This document shows, piece after piece, positions 10,910 to 25,292 of a stretch of DNA of 64,000 bases; within the stretch, counting starts at the first letter, position 1; each line of letters starts with the position of its first letter. The stretch is from Blastomyces gilchristii SLH14081 (lineage: Eukaryota; Ascomycota; Eurotiomycetes; Onygenales; Ajellomycetaceae): contig NW_003101651.1 in NCBI RefSeq assembly GCF_000003855.2, positions 366,718-430,717 on the forward strand. The letters run 5' to 3'. Position numbers and translations under genes: made by a program. Under the pieces are notes generated by a model. The model made no database searches and was not told where the DNA came from. It worked only from the letters and a program-made list of their open reading frames with translations.

Positions 10910-13150
10910 AAGACATGATTGCGATTTAATTGGAACATATGCTGTGCTATCTGTCGGCAAAATCATTATAAAATATATAGAGATTATATCTGCAATGCAG
11001 CACAGAGACTTATTACTGAAAATGAGAGAAGCTCTACCCCTTTGCCTGATGCTATTACTCAAATCGAACATAGCAGAAATAACTTTTATCTTCGTTGCAG
11101 AAAGCATCATACTTAAAAGAGCTGACTAAATCTCTAACAGCGCTTTAATCTCATAGCTAATAAATCTAAAAGTTGCATTGCCGTCAGAACCTGACAAGCC
11201 TTTTACTAAAAACAGAATCTATGAGATATTTTCTCTCCAAATTCAATTTTCATTGGCCGACAAGGTTCCAAGAATTTTTGAATGTCGAGAACTTTTAGCA
11301 TACCCAATGTAAGCTCAATATAAATAAGCCTCATTAATGACAGGGCTTTGCATTTTTCTCCGCATGCACTTGTCTGCATGCGCGAGCCGGCGGAAATTAT
11401 TGCTTGGGTGATGAGCATCGGCCATTCAACCCGGCGTTGATTGTTTCGCTCCTGGCGCTTAAAGACCGCTGAAGTCTCAAGTTTTCCTGTTCAAGGACCA
11501 TTGATTGGAATAGCGGTATCAATGTTTCCCAATAATATCATACCATTGGGCCCTCTTCTCCATGGTTGACTGCCATCTTTGAGACTTGCGTCGTATGCAT
11601 AATCTGAAATTTTGAATAGCGTGCTACTTCCAACGCAGCAACCCAGTAGCTCTATCAAAGAGCCGTCTCACCGTGACCCAATTATTTGTCTTATATCCAG
11701 ATACTTCCACTCCTACCCGCAAAGGTGAGGCTGACTGTCCAACCAGTGATTCCTGTAGAAGATACCATACTCTAACAGGAGGTCTTTCGATATTTCAGAT
11801 GTCTATAGCCGAGCAGCTCCCCTCGACTAAGGACTCCACGGTCGAGTTATCACAACAAGGAAGCTGAGAAGCATGAAGAGAAATATCGAGGGAAATATGC
11901 CGACTTTCAAAAGACTGAGGATCGACCTGTCAGTATTGTGCTTTCCCTCGAAACATTTCCGCAAGCAGAACTGACCATGGCTATGCCCGACGTGAGATGT
12001 TCCAACACTTGGCAAAAGCAGGAGAAAACAAGAAAGCTGCTGAAACCTGGAAAAAGTGGAAACGAATACTTCTTCGTCGTAGGGAGTACGAAGAAGCTTT
12101 GCTCAATCCCTTATCTGATACGCAAACTTGCTACTGTCCCGGCCGCATCATTCGGCCATTATGGGGACAGAAGCGACCGGCTGGCTTTCGCGACACATCC
12201 AATGTAATGCGCGCTATATTCGACGGCCGGAAATGTTCAGTAGTTGGTTGCTGAAATTGTTTCATTATATGCTTTTGTGTTTGCTTTTCTCACGTCCCTG
12301 TTTCGTTTTCGTTTCCAAATCGCTCTGTGCATGTATGTAATCGATCCTAGCAATAGTAAGAGTGGACAGACTGCACGTTTTCCCACCGTCGTCATTTTTA
12401 CCTCTTTCATTTAATAGTTGTATCTTCTGTAAAATCCTTCGTCCAAAGAGGGGGGGTTATTCAGGCAATTCCGTAGGATAGTTCAAAAGCCATACCCACG
12501 TTGAAATCTGCCCAGTACAAATATTAATCGTAGCTGCTGCAAGTCTAGCGATGGATCGGGTGCGTTTTATAGATTGCTCGTACCTTAAGAGGATAAAATG
12601 GAAATAGAAGTACCCTCATACGCCAATTGTTGAAGTCGTGTTCAATCTTTTGCTCAAAAATAATAAATAAGGAATCAACAACCCGTTGAGAGCCTCCATC
12701 ACATATTATTCTTATTCTTCTTCTTCCATTATACTCATATGCAAGCAGAGCTTATGATGAGTCCTTGCATGATGTTAAATACAGGCCAAGTGTTGAGACC
12801 GCGCCAAGATAACATAAGAACATAGGAAATACAAATGAGTGACAACTGTTGAAAGGTAACTAGTTAACTGGTTGTAGAATAGTTGAAGGTTGTATTGATA
12901 GATCTATCTACAAAGTGTCAGGTCAAGTTTTCTGCTTCCTGGGAACAAGGCGGTCGAAAGGTTTGGGTGTGGATGAGTCAGCCGGCGCTAACCCCGAAGC
13001 AGCGCCCGGCCCGGCTATGATGATGATGCTTTGCCGGTGATCTCACCTTGGTTACAAGCATCAGGTAACTTAACTACTAACTACCCTGACTGGTTTCTCC
13101 TCGTCTTCCGCGGAAGAGATCTCACCAACAATCGACCTGTAGTACACTTC
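10910..13150. other. long intergenic region with possible gene remnant
   Basis: About 2.2 kb between OTU1 and the OSH gene, long for this gene-dense half. The middle (11,800-12,250) has coding-like composition and is listed separately. The rest shows no recognised gene, tRNA or repeat; the last few hundred bases should contain the OSH promoter and leader. Confidence 0.5.
11799..12208 (+). pseudogene. possible degraded or misread small gene
   Basis: Two overlapping frames look protein-like in turn. One gives EAEKHEEKYRGKYADFQKTED from about 11,866; then another frame gives YARREMFQHLAKAGENKKAA followed by a basic helix (WKKWKRILLRRREYEEALL) up to about 12,110. Lysine/glutamate-rich helical sequence is unusual for intergenic DNA here. 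I could not join them with a GT-AG intron that keeps phase, so this may be a decayed gene with a frameshift, a gene with an unusual intron, or chance. No family recognised. Confidence 0.2.
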
Positions 13151-15177
13151 ATGGCATCCTCGTTCTCGGGTGCCTCCTCCGTGTTCGACACCCTAAAACC
13201 CCGGTCCTCTCTTGGCTCCGCCATGTCAAACAACCTCGACGACGGAGTAGTAGCGTCACTTGGCACCACCACCACGACGGCTAACACCATTGCTTCCGCC
13301 GTTCCCGAGAAAGCTCCAGATGATTCGTCAAAGTTAAAGACGTTCTTAGGGATCCTGAGACAGTAAGTTGGAGCTGTTATGAGCAATTTTGCGTGGTGTC
13401 GAGCCAGAACTGCAAGCGGAACCAGAAGCTCAGAAGAGAACAGCGGATAGTTGATCCCACAAGAATGATTTCCCAAGACAATCTATTGACAAGTCAGATG
13501 GGCTGATTGGATATACTTCTCGTTTTTGAAAAATGCAAACAGGTTCATCGGTGTCTCGGATATCGCGACCGTTCGTTTCTCTCTCCCAGCCCAACTCCTC
13601 GAGCCAACTCCGAATCTAGGTGCGCTAGACACTTTTCTAGGTCTCTTGGATATATTTTTTGTCTTTTTCGAGAACCCTGCTCCTGTCCCCCTTTTTGCCA
13701 GCTCCAGAACATGCCCAACTGACTGACCGCTTGGCCGCTTGGCCTATTTATAAAAAAAGAATATTGGAATTACTTGGATAGACCGGAAACATTTGTTAGG
13801 TTCGGGCTCCGGAACTGCTTCAAAGATATGAAGCTGGAAGCTAACTGGCTACTGTAGCATTGGAAAATCTGACGACCATCTCGGCCGGATGCTGGAAGTC
13901 CTGCGGTTTTGGTTTACAAAGGATCTCGTGAGTCGTCCTAATGGAAGTTAAGCGCTACGATCTTTCCGCTGGGAAGGCCCCTTCTGAAAGTGAGCCATAG
14001 AAATATATCAAAGGAAAGCCCTGCAAACCGTATAACTCAGCTTTGGGCGAATTTTTCCGGGTGCGCATTTCGACAATTTTGTTTAAACCCTCTTGATTCC
14101 ACCTTCCGGAAGATTAAATAGTGCTAATCACATTTTCAGTGTAACTGGGAAATAGAAGATACTGAAAACCCGATCGCCACCACCGCTCACACCTCCGCCG
14201 CCTCCACCACTTCGGCAGCTATCAGTGGCGGTTCAGAGCGAGTGAAAATATCTTACTTAACCGAACAAACCTCGCACCACCCACCGGTCTCCGCCTTCTA
14301 TGTCGACTGCCCCCAGCGGGGCATCACTGCCCGCGGCTTTGATCAGATTAGCGCCAAGTTCACTGGGACCAGCATCCGCGTGACCCCTGGACAGCATAAC
14401 CTAGGTATATTCATAACCCTGCGGGACCGGGGCAATGAAGAATACCAACTCACGCATCCAGCGGCACACTTGGGCGGCCTGCTGCGCGGCTCACTTTCCA
14501 TCACAGTTTCAGACACATGCTTCATTACCTGCGCGGAGACACGCATAAAAGCCATCCTACAGTACCTTGATGAAGGCTGGATAGGTAAAGCACAGAATAG
14601 GGTTGTTGGTATCATCTTCCGCTATGATCCGGAGAATGATAACCAATTTAAAATTAAGGACGTACCTGAGTCGGATGTGCTGGCCCGCATTGAAGGTTGC
14701 TGGCATGAGAAGATCTATTATACCCTAACCCCCACGGAATCCAATATATGCAATGCGCGCAAAGGGAAAGACACGGATGGGGGTAAAGAGAAAGACAAGG
14801 ACAGAGAGAAACACCTCCTTATCGACATCGCTCCCCTCTTTCCAGTCTCAAAACTCATACCACCAGATGACCAACAGCTACCCAACGAATCGCGCAAGTT
14901 TTGGTCTCGCGTTACCGCTGCCATTGGTGAGAAGCAGTATAGCCTTGCAACGAAGTTGAAGCAAGAGTTGGAGGAGAAGCAGAGACAGCTGGCTTCTGCA
15001 AGAAAGGAGAGGAATGAGGAGTGGAAGCCGCGCTTTTTTACCGTACCCGTTGCATCGTCGGGGAAGCCCGAACTTACGGCGGATGGGGAGAGGCTGCTTA
15101 AGGGTTTGCACGAGGGAAATTTCATGCTTGAGTGGATTGGGCCAACTGGGAATGGAGATACGGCCGGGAGTATTTAG
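13151..15177 (+). CDS. OSH6: oxysterol-binding protein homologue, Osh6/Osh7 class
   Basis: Six exons (13151-13362, 13543-13619, 13760-13799, 13858-13927, 14001-14060, 14140-15177) encode 498 residues; all five introns are GT-AG with phase kept. Small exons 2-5 rebuild the conserved N-terminal ORD: QFIGVSDIATVRFSLPAQLL then EPTPNLEYWNYLDRPETFV, GKSDDHLGRMLEV, and KGKPCKPYNSALGEFFRCNW. The family signature EQTSHHPPVSAF is at about 194-205 with the two PI4P-binding histidines. There is no PH domain, so it is a short ORP. The LPxxLLEPxPNLEYW region points to the Osh6/Osh7 class, which moves phosphatidylserine from ER to plasma membrane in exchange for PI4P; Osh6 versus Osh7 cannot be told apart. 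A charged coiled coil (KLKQELEEKQRQL) precedes the C-terminus. Start is the first ATG; no upstream ATG is in frame. Confidence 0.92.
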
Positions 15178-16304
15178 TACTATGGCATGGATAGGTGTTA
15201 GGCGCCATTTTGCTTCGTCTGGGGTTTATTGGTCTGGTTTGCTACATTCATTGCACGTTGCATTACACCGGCACTGTACAGACTACAGATCGAATGAGGG
15301 TTGTAGAAGTTGATTTGAGTCGAAAGAGTAGCAGGATTTCAGAAGCCCTTTCTTTTCTTTTTCTTTTTCTTTTTCTTTTTATTTTTTTACTATTTTTTCA
15401 GTTAACTTTTTGCCTTTTTTTTTACCACTAATATTCGTGAATGCATCATCACATACGTATCAGTGCATGTCCTTTGCTTTAGATTCCCTTCATTCCCTCC
15501 ATTCCCTTTTCCTATTGCTAATGCTACTCTCTATCTTGCTTGGTTTCATTTCCTCATCCTCGCGCCATCTTTTCCCCGAAAAAGGTTTCCAACCTAGGAG
15601 GGAACGTTTCCCCCGAAGTTTCTTTATCTCTAGCAAGCTTGATATAGAAGTCACCATTTTCATATATTTCCACTTGATAGACTACTTGTGTATGTCCGCG
15701 TCATTTTATCCATTCCCTACCACGTGCACTTTTCTTACTTGAAATATCAGAAACATGTATTCCTTGCTTACACACTATGCCCTTTACTCTCTGTACTCTT
15801 CCTCCTTTGCTATCCAACTCTAGTCTGTCTCCTTCATAGTGGCTATATGTCATGAGAATATGCAACGTGGCTCGGAAATTATCCTTTGGTTAGTGAATAT
15901 TTCGCCGCTCGAGTCCTTTCCTTCCAAGGTAACTTGCATTGGATAAAAGCAGCAGTCTGCGAAAAGTGAGGTTAGGGAAGGACATAACAACCTTGGAAAG
16001 ATACCATTATGAACAATTCGCCATTATAGACCTGCATTATTATTGACCAAGTAGGAAATAAGAACACGAATTTATCCAGCATGAGCCCAGTCAATGTCAA
16101 GTCACCCTTTCATACATTCATCCCACCAACCCATGCCAATCTGCAATCAAGTAAAAACCTCCCTATGCTTTCAGACGCCAATTGCTACACACAAGCTGGA
16201 CCCTAGGTCCTATTGAAGCCTCTCCCAACAAAACAACGCTGATACATACAAATCAAAAGCGAAAGGTTATAAGAACACCCATCCTGAAACCGAAAACACC
16301 CAAC
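15178..16304. other. convergent intergenic region
   Basis: About 1.1 kb between the convergent OSH6 and condensin genes, holding both 3' ends. A pyrimidine stretch of TTTTC units lies near 15,345-15,420. No gene or RNA recognised. Confidence 0.6.
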
Positions 16305-19300
16305 TCAGGCATTCGACTTGACAACCCTAAAGCCGGCCGTGACGGTCTTGGTGATTTCCTCATTTTTGTGCGCCAGGAGTGACAGGGCATAGACAACATC
16401 ATTCCATTGCCTTTCACTTTCACACCGGGCTAATCTGGCCGCAAGCTTCTCGGCCAGCTGCTTAGCATGTTTATCCTAGGAATAAAGTCAATACAAAGGC
16501 GCACGGCAGTCGAATCACTAGTTGATGGGTGGAAGACCATACCTTCTCTACAAACCCAGCCAGAAATTTGATAATTCTCCGCAGTGCATCCTCCTCCAAG
16601 CCCTTCTCCGTACTCAACAAGCTAAACATATCCACGAAGTGATTGTAGACTGCATTATCCTTCGAGGCCAGCTCGGTGAAGAACATCCGCGCCAGATCAG
16701 CAATACGTTTATCATCATCCTCGAGGCATTTTGCCATCTCGCCCAGCTGGCCTTTGACTTTCACTTGGCCAGCAAGGATGAGGAATGTTAGAGTCATTAA
16801 ACAAGTCCGTTTGACTGAAACGTCACTGTCATTGAGCCGTCGATAGAGGAAATCGGTGTTCTCATCGATGAGGTGGTTAAAGCAAACGGCCATGTCGCCG
16901 AGAGCAATGACAGCGTTGCTTCGAACGATTGGGTCTTCCGATCGCTCCATTATGGTGATGAGAAGAGGCAGGTTCTTCTCGCAATATTCACCGGATACGC
17001 ACATAAGTTTGGCCATGCACAGAGTTGCAGCAGACTGGAGATTGCGATCAGGGTATGTATTATTATTAGCGCAAATCTCAGCAACTAGTGGGCCGAAATT
17101 GGTGAGCAATGACGTCGGCCCATATAGGAGCTCACGTTCACGAATATGAGCCATTGCCTCTGTAAAGTCGTCTTCTGTAGTACCGCCAATAAGATCAAGC
17201 TCATCATCCTCGGACGGCTGATTCGGTTTTTGGGGGGCTGGGTCTGTACTTCTGTTCTTTTCCTGTTCGGCTTTTCGACGTTTGAAATCAAGTTCGCAAA
17301 GTTCGAGATGGACTATTTGTTTGATAGCGATGTGACCGACTATAAAAAGTAATTGTGACAGCGGAACAGAGCTCGTTTTCCGTCTAGGGGTTTGGGGCTC
17401 CTCCAAGCCGCCTGAAGCCATACTGGTATTATCCTGGGATGAACGGGGTCGCATGTGTGGCTGGAATACGAACTTCGTTTTCCGGCGAAGGATTTCGGAG
17501 CAAAGCACATCGGGGTGTTTCGAGAGCGCATATATTGCTCCAATCGCATGTTCCGCAACACCATACCACTCCTTGCTATCCGAGTCAATCTCGATCATAG
17601 CAGCCAGTTTGCTGAGTACTGCGTGGTCATTCGACAGTTTAGGAGAGACGACATCCTTGGACTTTGCTTGCCGACCGGGCTTCATTCTTTTCAACGCGAT
17701 GCAGGTGTATTTGGCAAGTACAAGGTCTGCCCTCCCAAGGCTTCCCAAGCCGACACGAAGCATTGCTTCTATCTCTCGCACCACAACCTCAGGGTCGGCT
17801 AGGGCAATCATTCCAAGAACTATAATTGCCCCTCTCCTTTGAGTCTTCGAGATTTCTTTCTTTTGGACGCTGTACACCTGCCATAATTTGGCAATAACTA
17901 GATCCGAAATATGACCAATTTTCATCATTGTACTGAGCAGTTGTTCTAGAGAAGTGAGTTCAGCTGGCGTGGCGCCAAAAGTGAGACTGATCATGTTCCG
18001 GGCGATATAGTTGGCGGCATCATTAGAACTGAAGGAGTCTGGGGCGTCAAAAAATAAGCCTTTGTAGCAGTCAATCAAATGGCTTTGAACTCCCTTTCCC
18101 TCGTCACTATTTCCTTTAGTCCATATTAGGCGGAGCATTCGTCGAATACCAGCACGGGCAGTCTCAACTTTGTAGGCGTCAATCATAACAAAGAAGTCCA
18201 TTGCTTCGATCACTTCGCTCTTATTTCGAGACGACAATAACTGTGAAACGATCTGGGAAGCATGGTGAAGGACTTCGATAAATCGAATTGCTTCAAGGTA
18301 ATATTTTCTCGTCAGCTGGAGCCTTGTGAGCAGTTCAGATGTTGCTGCCTCCTCTGCGGCCTTCCTCATAGCCTCTTGTTTCTGTTCCTCGGTCAATCTA
18401 GGAGCCTTCGAAGGAGACTCGTCGGGCATCTGCGTAGCATCGTCAAGCAGTTCACTGTCGATGTTGGTGGCATCCACATCCTCGCCTAGACCAGGTGTCT
18501 CGGGGGGAGGCCTTAGCGAATTTAATTCCGCCTCTACAGCCTGGAGTCTTGCATCCCATTCCTTAAACGAGAGCTGACCGCCGTGCATGACACTGAACGG
18601 GTGGGTAGAGACCAATTTGCCGAGCAATTTAATTGCATTCCTGCGAACATTACTGCTCTTGTCTTCGAGACTTCTAGCTGCGAGCTCTGCTGCCATTTGT
18701 CGCCGTTTCGGGAATTTTTGATCTAGTTCGGCAAGTTTCATATAAACCTGAATGGCACGGCATCGGCAGTATGGATTGATGTCTAAAAATCGTTCCTCTA
18801 GCACGTCAAAGAAAGAGTTGATTTGCGTTGTATAGTTGTCACCTCTTTCTTCCTGCTTGCTTAAATCTGATATCAGGTTCCCGCACACTTCGATTACAGC
18901 GCATCGCAGCGTATAAGCCTAAATCAACGTCAGCCATTTGATACGTTTGCGAATCCAAAAGAACACAGGTGGTGAATCACCTCGCTATCAAGTTGTTTTG
19001 CCAAAAGAGTCATTTGCTTAATGATCAGTCTCGGTGCAAGTTCTGAAAGTCTAATAATGAATGCAGACACTGATTTTGGGCCTTTAGTGTCGTTTGAATT
19101 GAATTCCTTGTTTCCAAGTTCCCTATTAAAATTCATAAGTAACAATTGATTTTTTTAAGCTAGTGAATTATTCGTCATATACCTTAGTATTTCATCTGAC
19201 AACTGCGGATAATCGTACTGTTCCGCGAGGATATGTAGAAACTCCGCCATGGGCTCTGAAAGGTGCTCAAAATATGTGAGGCTTTGGACAATTGAGGTTT

Positions 19301-20178
19301 GCGCTCCTAATGTGCTGGTTAGATGAGATAAGGAAGCAGAGAAGTCGGCAAAACTAGATCATACCAAAAGCATGACCATGATGCTTAACAGCAATGCATA
19401 GGACTTTAAATGCATGCATTCGAATTGACATGCTCTTCACTCGTTGCTCGCTTTCTAAAATCAAGTATATTGTCTTGGTAAACAGGCTCACAAACGTGTC
19501 ACGATCGGAGGTGGTCATGAATATCTTCCCAAGTTTTAGCTTCAATACTTTACACATGACATCCATGGCAATCTGGATTTGAGCGGAAGAGTCCCAGTGC
19601 TCATCGTTTGTGGCAGGCTTTGGTCTTGATTTTCCGGTTCCGCGCCGCGCGGGGGCCGCTATAGCGGGCTTTTCTGCCAGTTTTGTCTCTACTACAGACA
19701 ATGTCCAGTGTAGCAGGAATGCGTACATTTCCAAAAGTCGTTTGTGATGCTGAACGGCATCAGTTTCATCGGACTCGATGTCATGGTGGCTAATATCGGC
19801 TTCGACCGCAAGACCCGAGACAACAAGATCCAGAATCTTGCTGAGAGACTTTGTCGGGAGTAGGGAAGAGAATCTAGATAGTTTAAATAGTTCAGATTTT
19901 GGTTCTAGCTGGTGGAAACTTTGCTGTTGAGAGAGTACAGGAGTTGGGGCACACTTGAGGAGAAATTGCAACGAGTCGAAGAAGCTGCTTCTTGCCAGGC
20001 CTTCTGGGTTCTCGGCTACAGCGTCGACTATGGGGTTCAGCACCGCATTTATCAGGGGACTGGTTAGCGATTCGGGGTCATTTTCGCAGTCCAGCAGCTC
20101 CGGGTCTGCTTCCGGGGTGGGAACAGAGGCGGGGTCGCTCAAATAATATTTAAGAGATTCATTGATATCGAAATCCAT
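16305..20178 (-). CDS. YCS4: condensin subunit 1 (Ycs4/Cnd1, CAP-D2 family)
   Basis: Five exons on the minus strand (20178-19365, 19306-19183, 19122-18981, 18918-16543, 16475-16305) encode 1208 residues; all four introns keep phase. N-terminal Cnd1_N region begins MDFDINESLKYYL; HEAT-type helices follow throughout, with the conserved block around YCRCRAIQVYMKLAELDQKF and the C-terminal Cnd1 domain (VRSNAVIALGDMAVCFNHLI; SDVSVKRTCLMTLTFLILAG). Length is normal for CAP-D2. The protein is a HEAT subunit of the condensin ring and is needed for chromosome compaction and segregation. The reading frame stays open upstream of 20178 to 20568, but that extension is basic, low complexity and unlike the family, so I chose ATG 20178; an N-terminally longer form is possible. 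Divergent from CDC7. Confidence 0.95.
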
Positions 20179-20998
20179 GGTTTCATCAGACCATATAAAG
20201 GGCGTTGTACGCACAGGATGGAACCGGGGGGAATTACGGGATATAGAAAATACAGATGATGGTGAAGGGGAAAGCTCCTGGCCCTGTTCCAGTTCCTGTT
20301 CCTGGTGTTGACCGTGATATGGCTGAAGTCCAAGACGACCGTGGCGGTTAACGGTGATGTTTTGTTTGGCTTTTTCCTTTTTGGGATAACCCAGGCGGCG
20401 CTGTTTTCTTCCCGGCATGGTTAGTGTGCCGTAATGGTGGTACATGTAGTTACCCCTGTATGTTGAGTAGTAGTGCACTCCTGTAAAGCCAATTCTATTG
20501 TTTGGGGTAAGGCGATGAGAATCTAATTGAGGTGTAGGCCTCCGAAAGGCATAACTGTGGAATAGCATTTGTTTGGCTATTTTCTTCTATTTTGGTGCAG
20601 GAATGATCTATATTGGCTCTGGTGCGCGGCAACTGCGCGCTTGTTGTTGCGGGACCGAAAATACGTGTAATACTTTACAACCATTTCCCAACTGAGATAT
20701 ACTACATGCCACTTTTACTCCTCGGCCTTCTTCCAACATTGAACAAGAAAAACGGTATCAGTGTTAGAGACGCGACGGGTGTCGCGATTGTGAGAATTTA
20801 TTTGCCCGGATCAAGCTGTTATAAATCGCAGCCACCCGTGAACACATTGGGATATCCTTTAATACGTTCTAATAACAAATCATAAAAGGGCATCAGTTAA
20901 ATACTTCTGCTGTTTTACTGAAGTGGTCAAACCTAAGCCTCCAGTGGCTTTGAGGGCAGCTCAGGCCATTTCTCGAACTCTATCACTCACGCCTCAAT
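20179..20998. other. divergent promoter region YCS4 / CDC7
   Basis: 820 bp between two divergent starts. Contains GC-rich words near 20,620-20,640 and the CGCG inverted repeat at 20,770-20,787 listed separately. Confidence 0.6.
20770..20787. promoter_or_regulatory. MCB-like CGCG inverted repeat
   Basis: ACGCGAC, a 4-base spacer, then GTCGCGA: two CGCG-containing half-sites in inverted orientation between condensin and CDC7 starts. ACGCG-core sites are the recognised target (MCB) of the fungal MBF G1/S factor. Site identity is inferred from the word only; CGCG words occur by chance in DNA of this composition. Confidence 0.4.
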
Positions 20999-22743
<1,745 letters not shown>

Positions 22744-22762
22744 AATGTTGCATATATAACTC

Positions 22763-22828
22763 TTTTTTTTTTTTTTTTTTTGGATTCTGGCGTTAAGGAG
22801 GCGCGCCCCGCCGGGGGGGGGGGGGGGG
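22763..22828 (+). repeat. T19 and G16 homopolymer runs
   Basis: Just 19 bp after the CDC7 stop codon is a run of 19 T (22763-22781), and 31 bp later a run of 16 G (22813-22828) in GC-rich context (GGCGCGCCCCGCC). The T run may act in mRNA 3'-end formation. Run lengths may be imprecise. Confidence 0.85.
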
Positions 22829-23534
22829 TGGCTACTGTCATTTCAGAGTACTCTTCTTCAGTCCAATGTGACTACACCAACATGTCATTTTAAATTGAAG
22901 CATTTTTGCGCTAACTATTCGTTTACTCGTTTCCTTGCAAATTCTTTCTCTTCCGAGGTTAGCATGGACTATCTATAGCTAAACTAAGGTATAAACTAAT
23001 TATTGGATGTTTGTTTGCTGACAAAGACATTGGGTTGGAAGCTTCAAGTTTCAGGTAGGTTCGACGTCATTGTTGCACCTACCAGGAAAGATCAAGACCA
23101 GCTGGGACAACCAATCTCATAACAAACTCAAGACCGCAACATCTCAACATCACAGCATCACAGCGTCACATTCTATGCCACAGCTGTACACCTCTTTGCG
23201 GTGGATGCTTGTTGTCAAGCTAAAAGCTCTCTGCTAGTGCTTCTTGTTATCGTTATCTTCATCTTCACCATCAACCCCGCCTTTAAGGAGCTTTCCAGGT
23301 AAACCACGCTCTACCAGGACTTCTCTCAAGGTGTCTCGCCGCGATATTTACATCCTCCTTGCTCTCTGCATAGGCCTAATTTCAGATCTCTACGGAACCG
23401 TTTTCCATCAGATCCATCTAAGCCGACAAATTTCTTCCCTCACTGACGACGTCTTCTCCTACTTTCAACGAGCAGAACCGTTCGCAATCATAAATCACGC
23501 TACTACGAACCACTTAATCAAAAGATATATCAAT
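22829..23534. other. intergenic, CDC7 3' side to PCM1 leader
   Basis: About 700 bp. The part after 23,240 is C/T-rich and open in one frame up to the methyltransferase start, but it has no domain and is read as promoter/leader. Confidence 0.5.
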
Positions 23535-24423
23535 ATGGCCTGGCAGAGTTCGGGAAAGTCAAATTCCCAGTTGATCAATAACCTGTTTAAGAATGGTCTT
23601 ATTAAGCATGAGAGGGTAAAGAATGCAATGCTTGCTGTAAGTAATGGATGGATCCTGTTCTTCTTGCCGATTGTTTGTCCATTGGCAGCACCTCGAAACG
23701 CCGTGTCAACGGGCTCTCCCTTTTCTTCTAACCACTCTGCACCTTCACAGCTCTCACGAAACTAAGAATAATAAACTTTAACTTAATAAAACCCAGGTCG
23801 ACCGCGCCAACTACTGTCCTTCGAACCCATATGAGGACTCCCCACAAGCAATCGGTCACGCAGCCACAATCTCCGCTCCACACATGCACGTGCACGCTTG
23901 CGAGTTACTCCTCCCTTATCTGAACCCAGATTCTCGCGTGCTAGACATCGGTTCGGGATCAGGTTATCTAACCCATGTCTTCTCCAACCTCATCACAGAC
24001 AATGGCCTTACCTCGTCCAAGGGCACTGTCATCGGCATCGATCACATCAAAAGCCTAGTCGACATGTGCAATACCAACATGGCCAAATCTGACTCGGGCC
24101 GCCAGCTGCTCGAATCTGGCAAAGCTCGTTTCGTCCTTGGTGATGGAAGGCTAGGATATCCAGAGGGCGGGCCATATGATGCCATCCATGTCGGTGCGGC
24201 AGCAGAGTTGATGCATCCCACCCTGATTGAGCAGCTGCGAGCGCCTGGCCGCATGTTTATTCCTGTCGAGGCTGGTGGAGAAAATGGAGTGAGGTCATTT
24301 GGCCTGGGAGGCACTCAGCATGTGTGGGTCGTGGATAAGAAGGAAGATGGGACTGTGGTAAAGGAGAAGATATTTGGAGTTAGTTATGTGCCATTGACGG
24401 ATGCGCCAAAGGAGAGGGTGTGA
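23535..24423 (+). CDS. PCM1: protein-L-isoaspartate O-methyltransferase
   Basis: Two exons (23535-23636, 23797-24423; intron 160 nt) encode 242 residues in phase 0. The protein starts MAWQSSGKSN, like eukaryotic PIMT. The family loop AIGHAATISAPHMH (about 52-65) contacts the isoaspartyl substrate, and SAM motif I is VLDIGSGSGYLT (82-93); post-motif DGRLGYPEGGPYDAIHVGAA and the C-terminal PVEAGGENG block are also present. It methylates isoaspartyl residues of damaged proteins so they can be repaired. An upstream frame continues 5' of 23535 without an in-frame stop for about 290 bp, but ATG 23535 matches the family start. Length is standard (about 226-240). Confidence 0.94.
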
Positions 24424-25292
24424 TGGTTGCTTGCGATGTGAGAGATGGATAATTCAGTTTCAAGTTTCGCCCTTAGGCTCTGCTTTTTCTGTGGGTTCTC
24501 TTTCTTCTTTCATTCATTTCGTATTATTAATCCAAATTGAAGGTGATGGGCAATTGTTTCATTTTCCGTTGTTTTTCTTGCTATTGTTTGCTACTCCCAG
24601 GACGAAGGTGTGGAAAAGGGAAACCCAGCGCATGTACTTGGGATTTGGCTGGCCCAGAGCGAGAACGTGATAAAAGAGTTAGTTAGCCTGCAAAAATTTG
24701 CTTCGTGTACGATGTATTAATAACAATAAATAATAATTACCTAGCTTTTCAACACAAGAAAACCTTGATTTCCAAACGTTCATTTCTTCATTTCCGAGAA
24801 GTCGGCCGAATCCAACGTTTTCACTCACAATGAGGAACACAATGAGAAAAGGGGCTGTTGGACTAGTAGAGCTCCAAAGGGAAATTGTCATAAATCTACG
24901 TTACGCAGGCAGCTGTAATTCAGAGCCATACCCTTGTATTTTGTCTGCTGTAGTTTGTAGTTTGACAAAACGCCCTTCCCTAATTCCAAGGAAAGGAAAT
25001 TAAAAAAACAAAAACAATCTATATCCTATGTACAGTACGTCATGTTAAGACGAGAAATTTGGTCACTAAAAAGGAAGACTTGATGGTGACATGTGAGGTT
25101 GCTGCTCATTGGTCTTGAAAATCTTCTTCGGAGGAGTGTATCGAGGCTGCCTGTTGTAATGACCGGAAAGATAGGAGGTAAAACACGAGCGGAAGAGGAA
25201 AGCGGAAACAAAATGACATGCTATTAAAAACAATGACAAAGTAGAGGAATGCAAAGTACGAAACCAACATAAAAGAAGAAAATGGATATATG
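24424..25292. other. convergent intergenic region
   Basis: About 870 bp between convergent PCM1 and DNAJC3 genes, holding two 3' ends. No gene, RNA or repeat recognised. Confidence 0.55.

Noticed and set aside
20179..20568. In-frame upstream extension of condensin
   Set aside because: Basic, low-complexity sequence unlike the family; ATG 20178 fits known N-termini. Kept as an alternative only.
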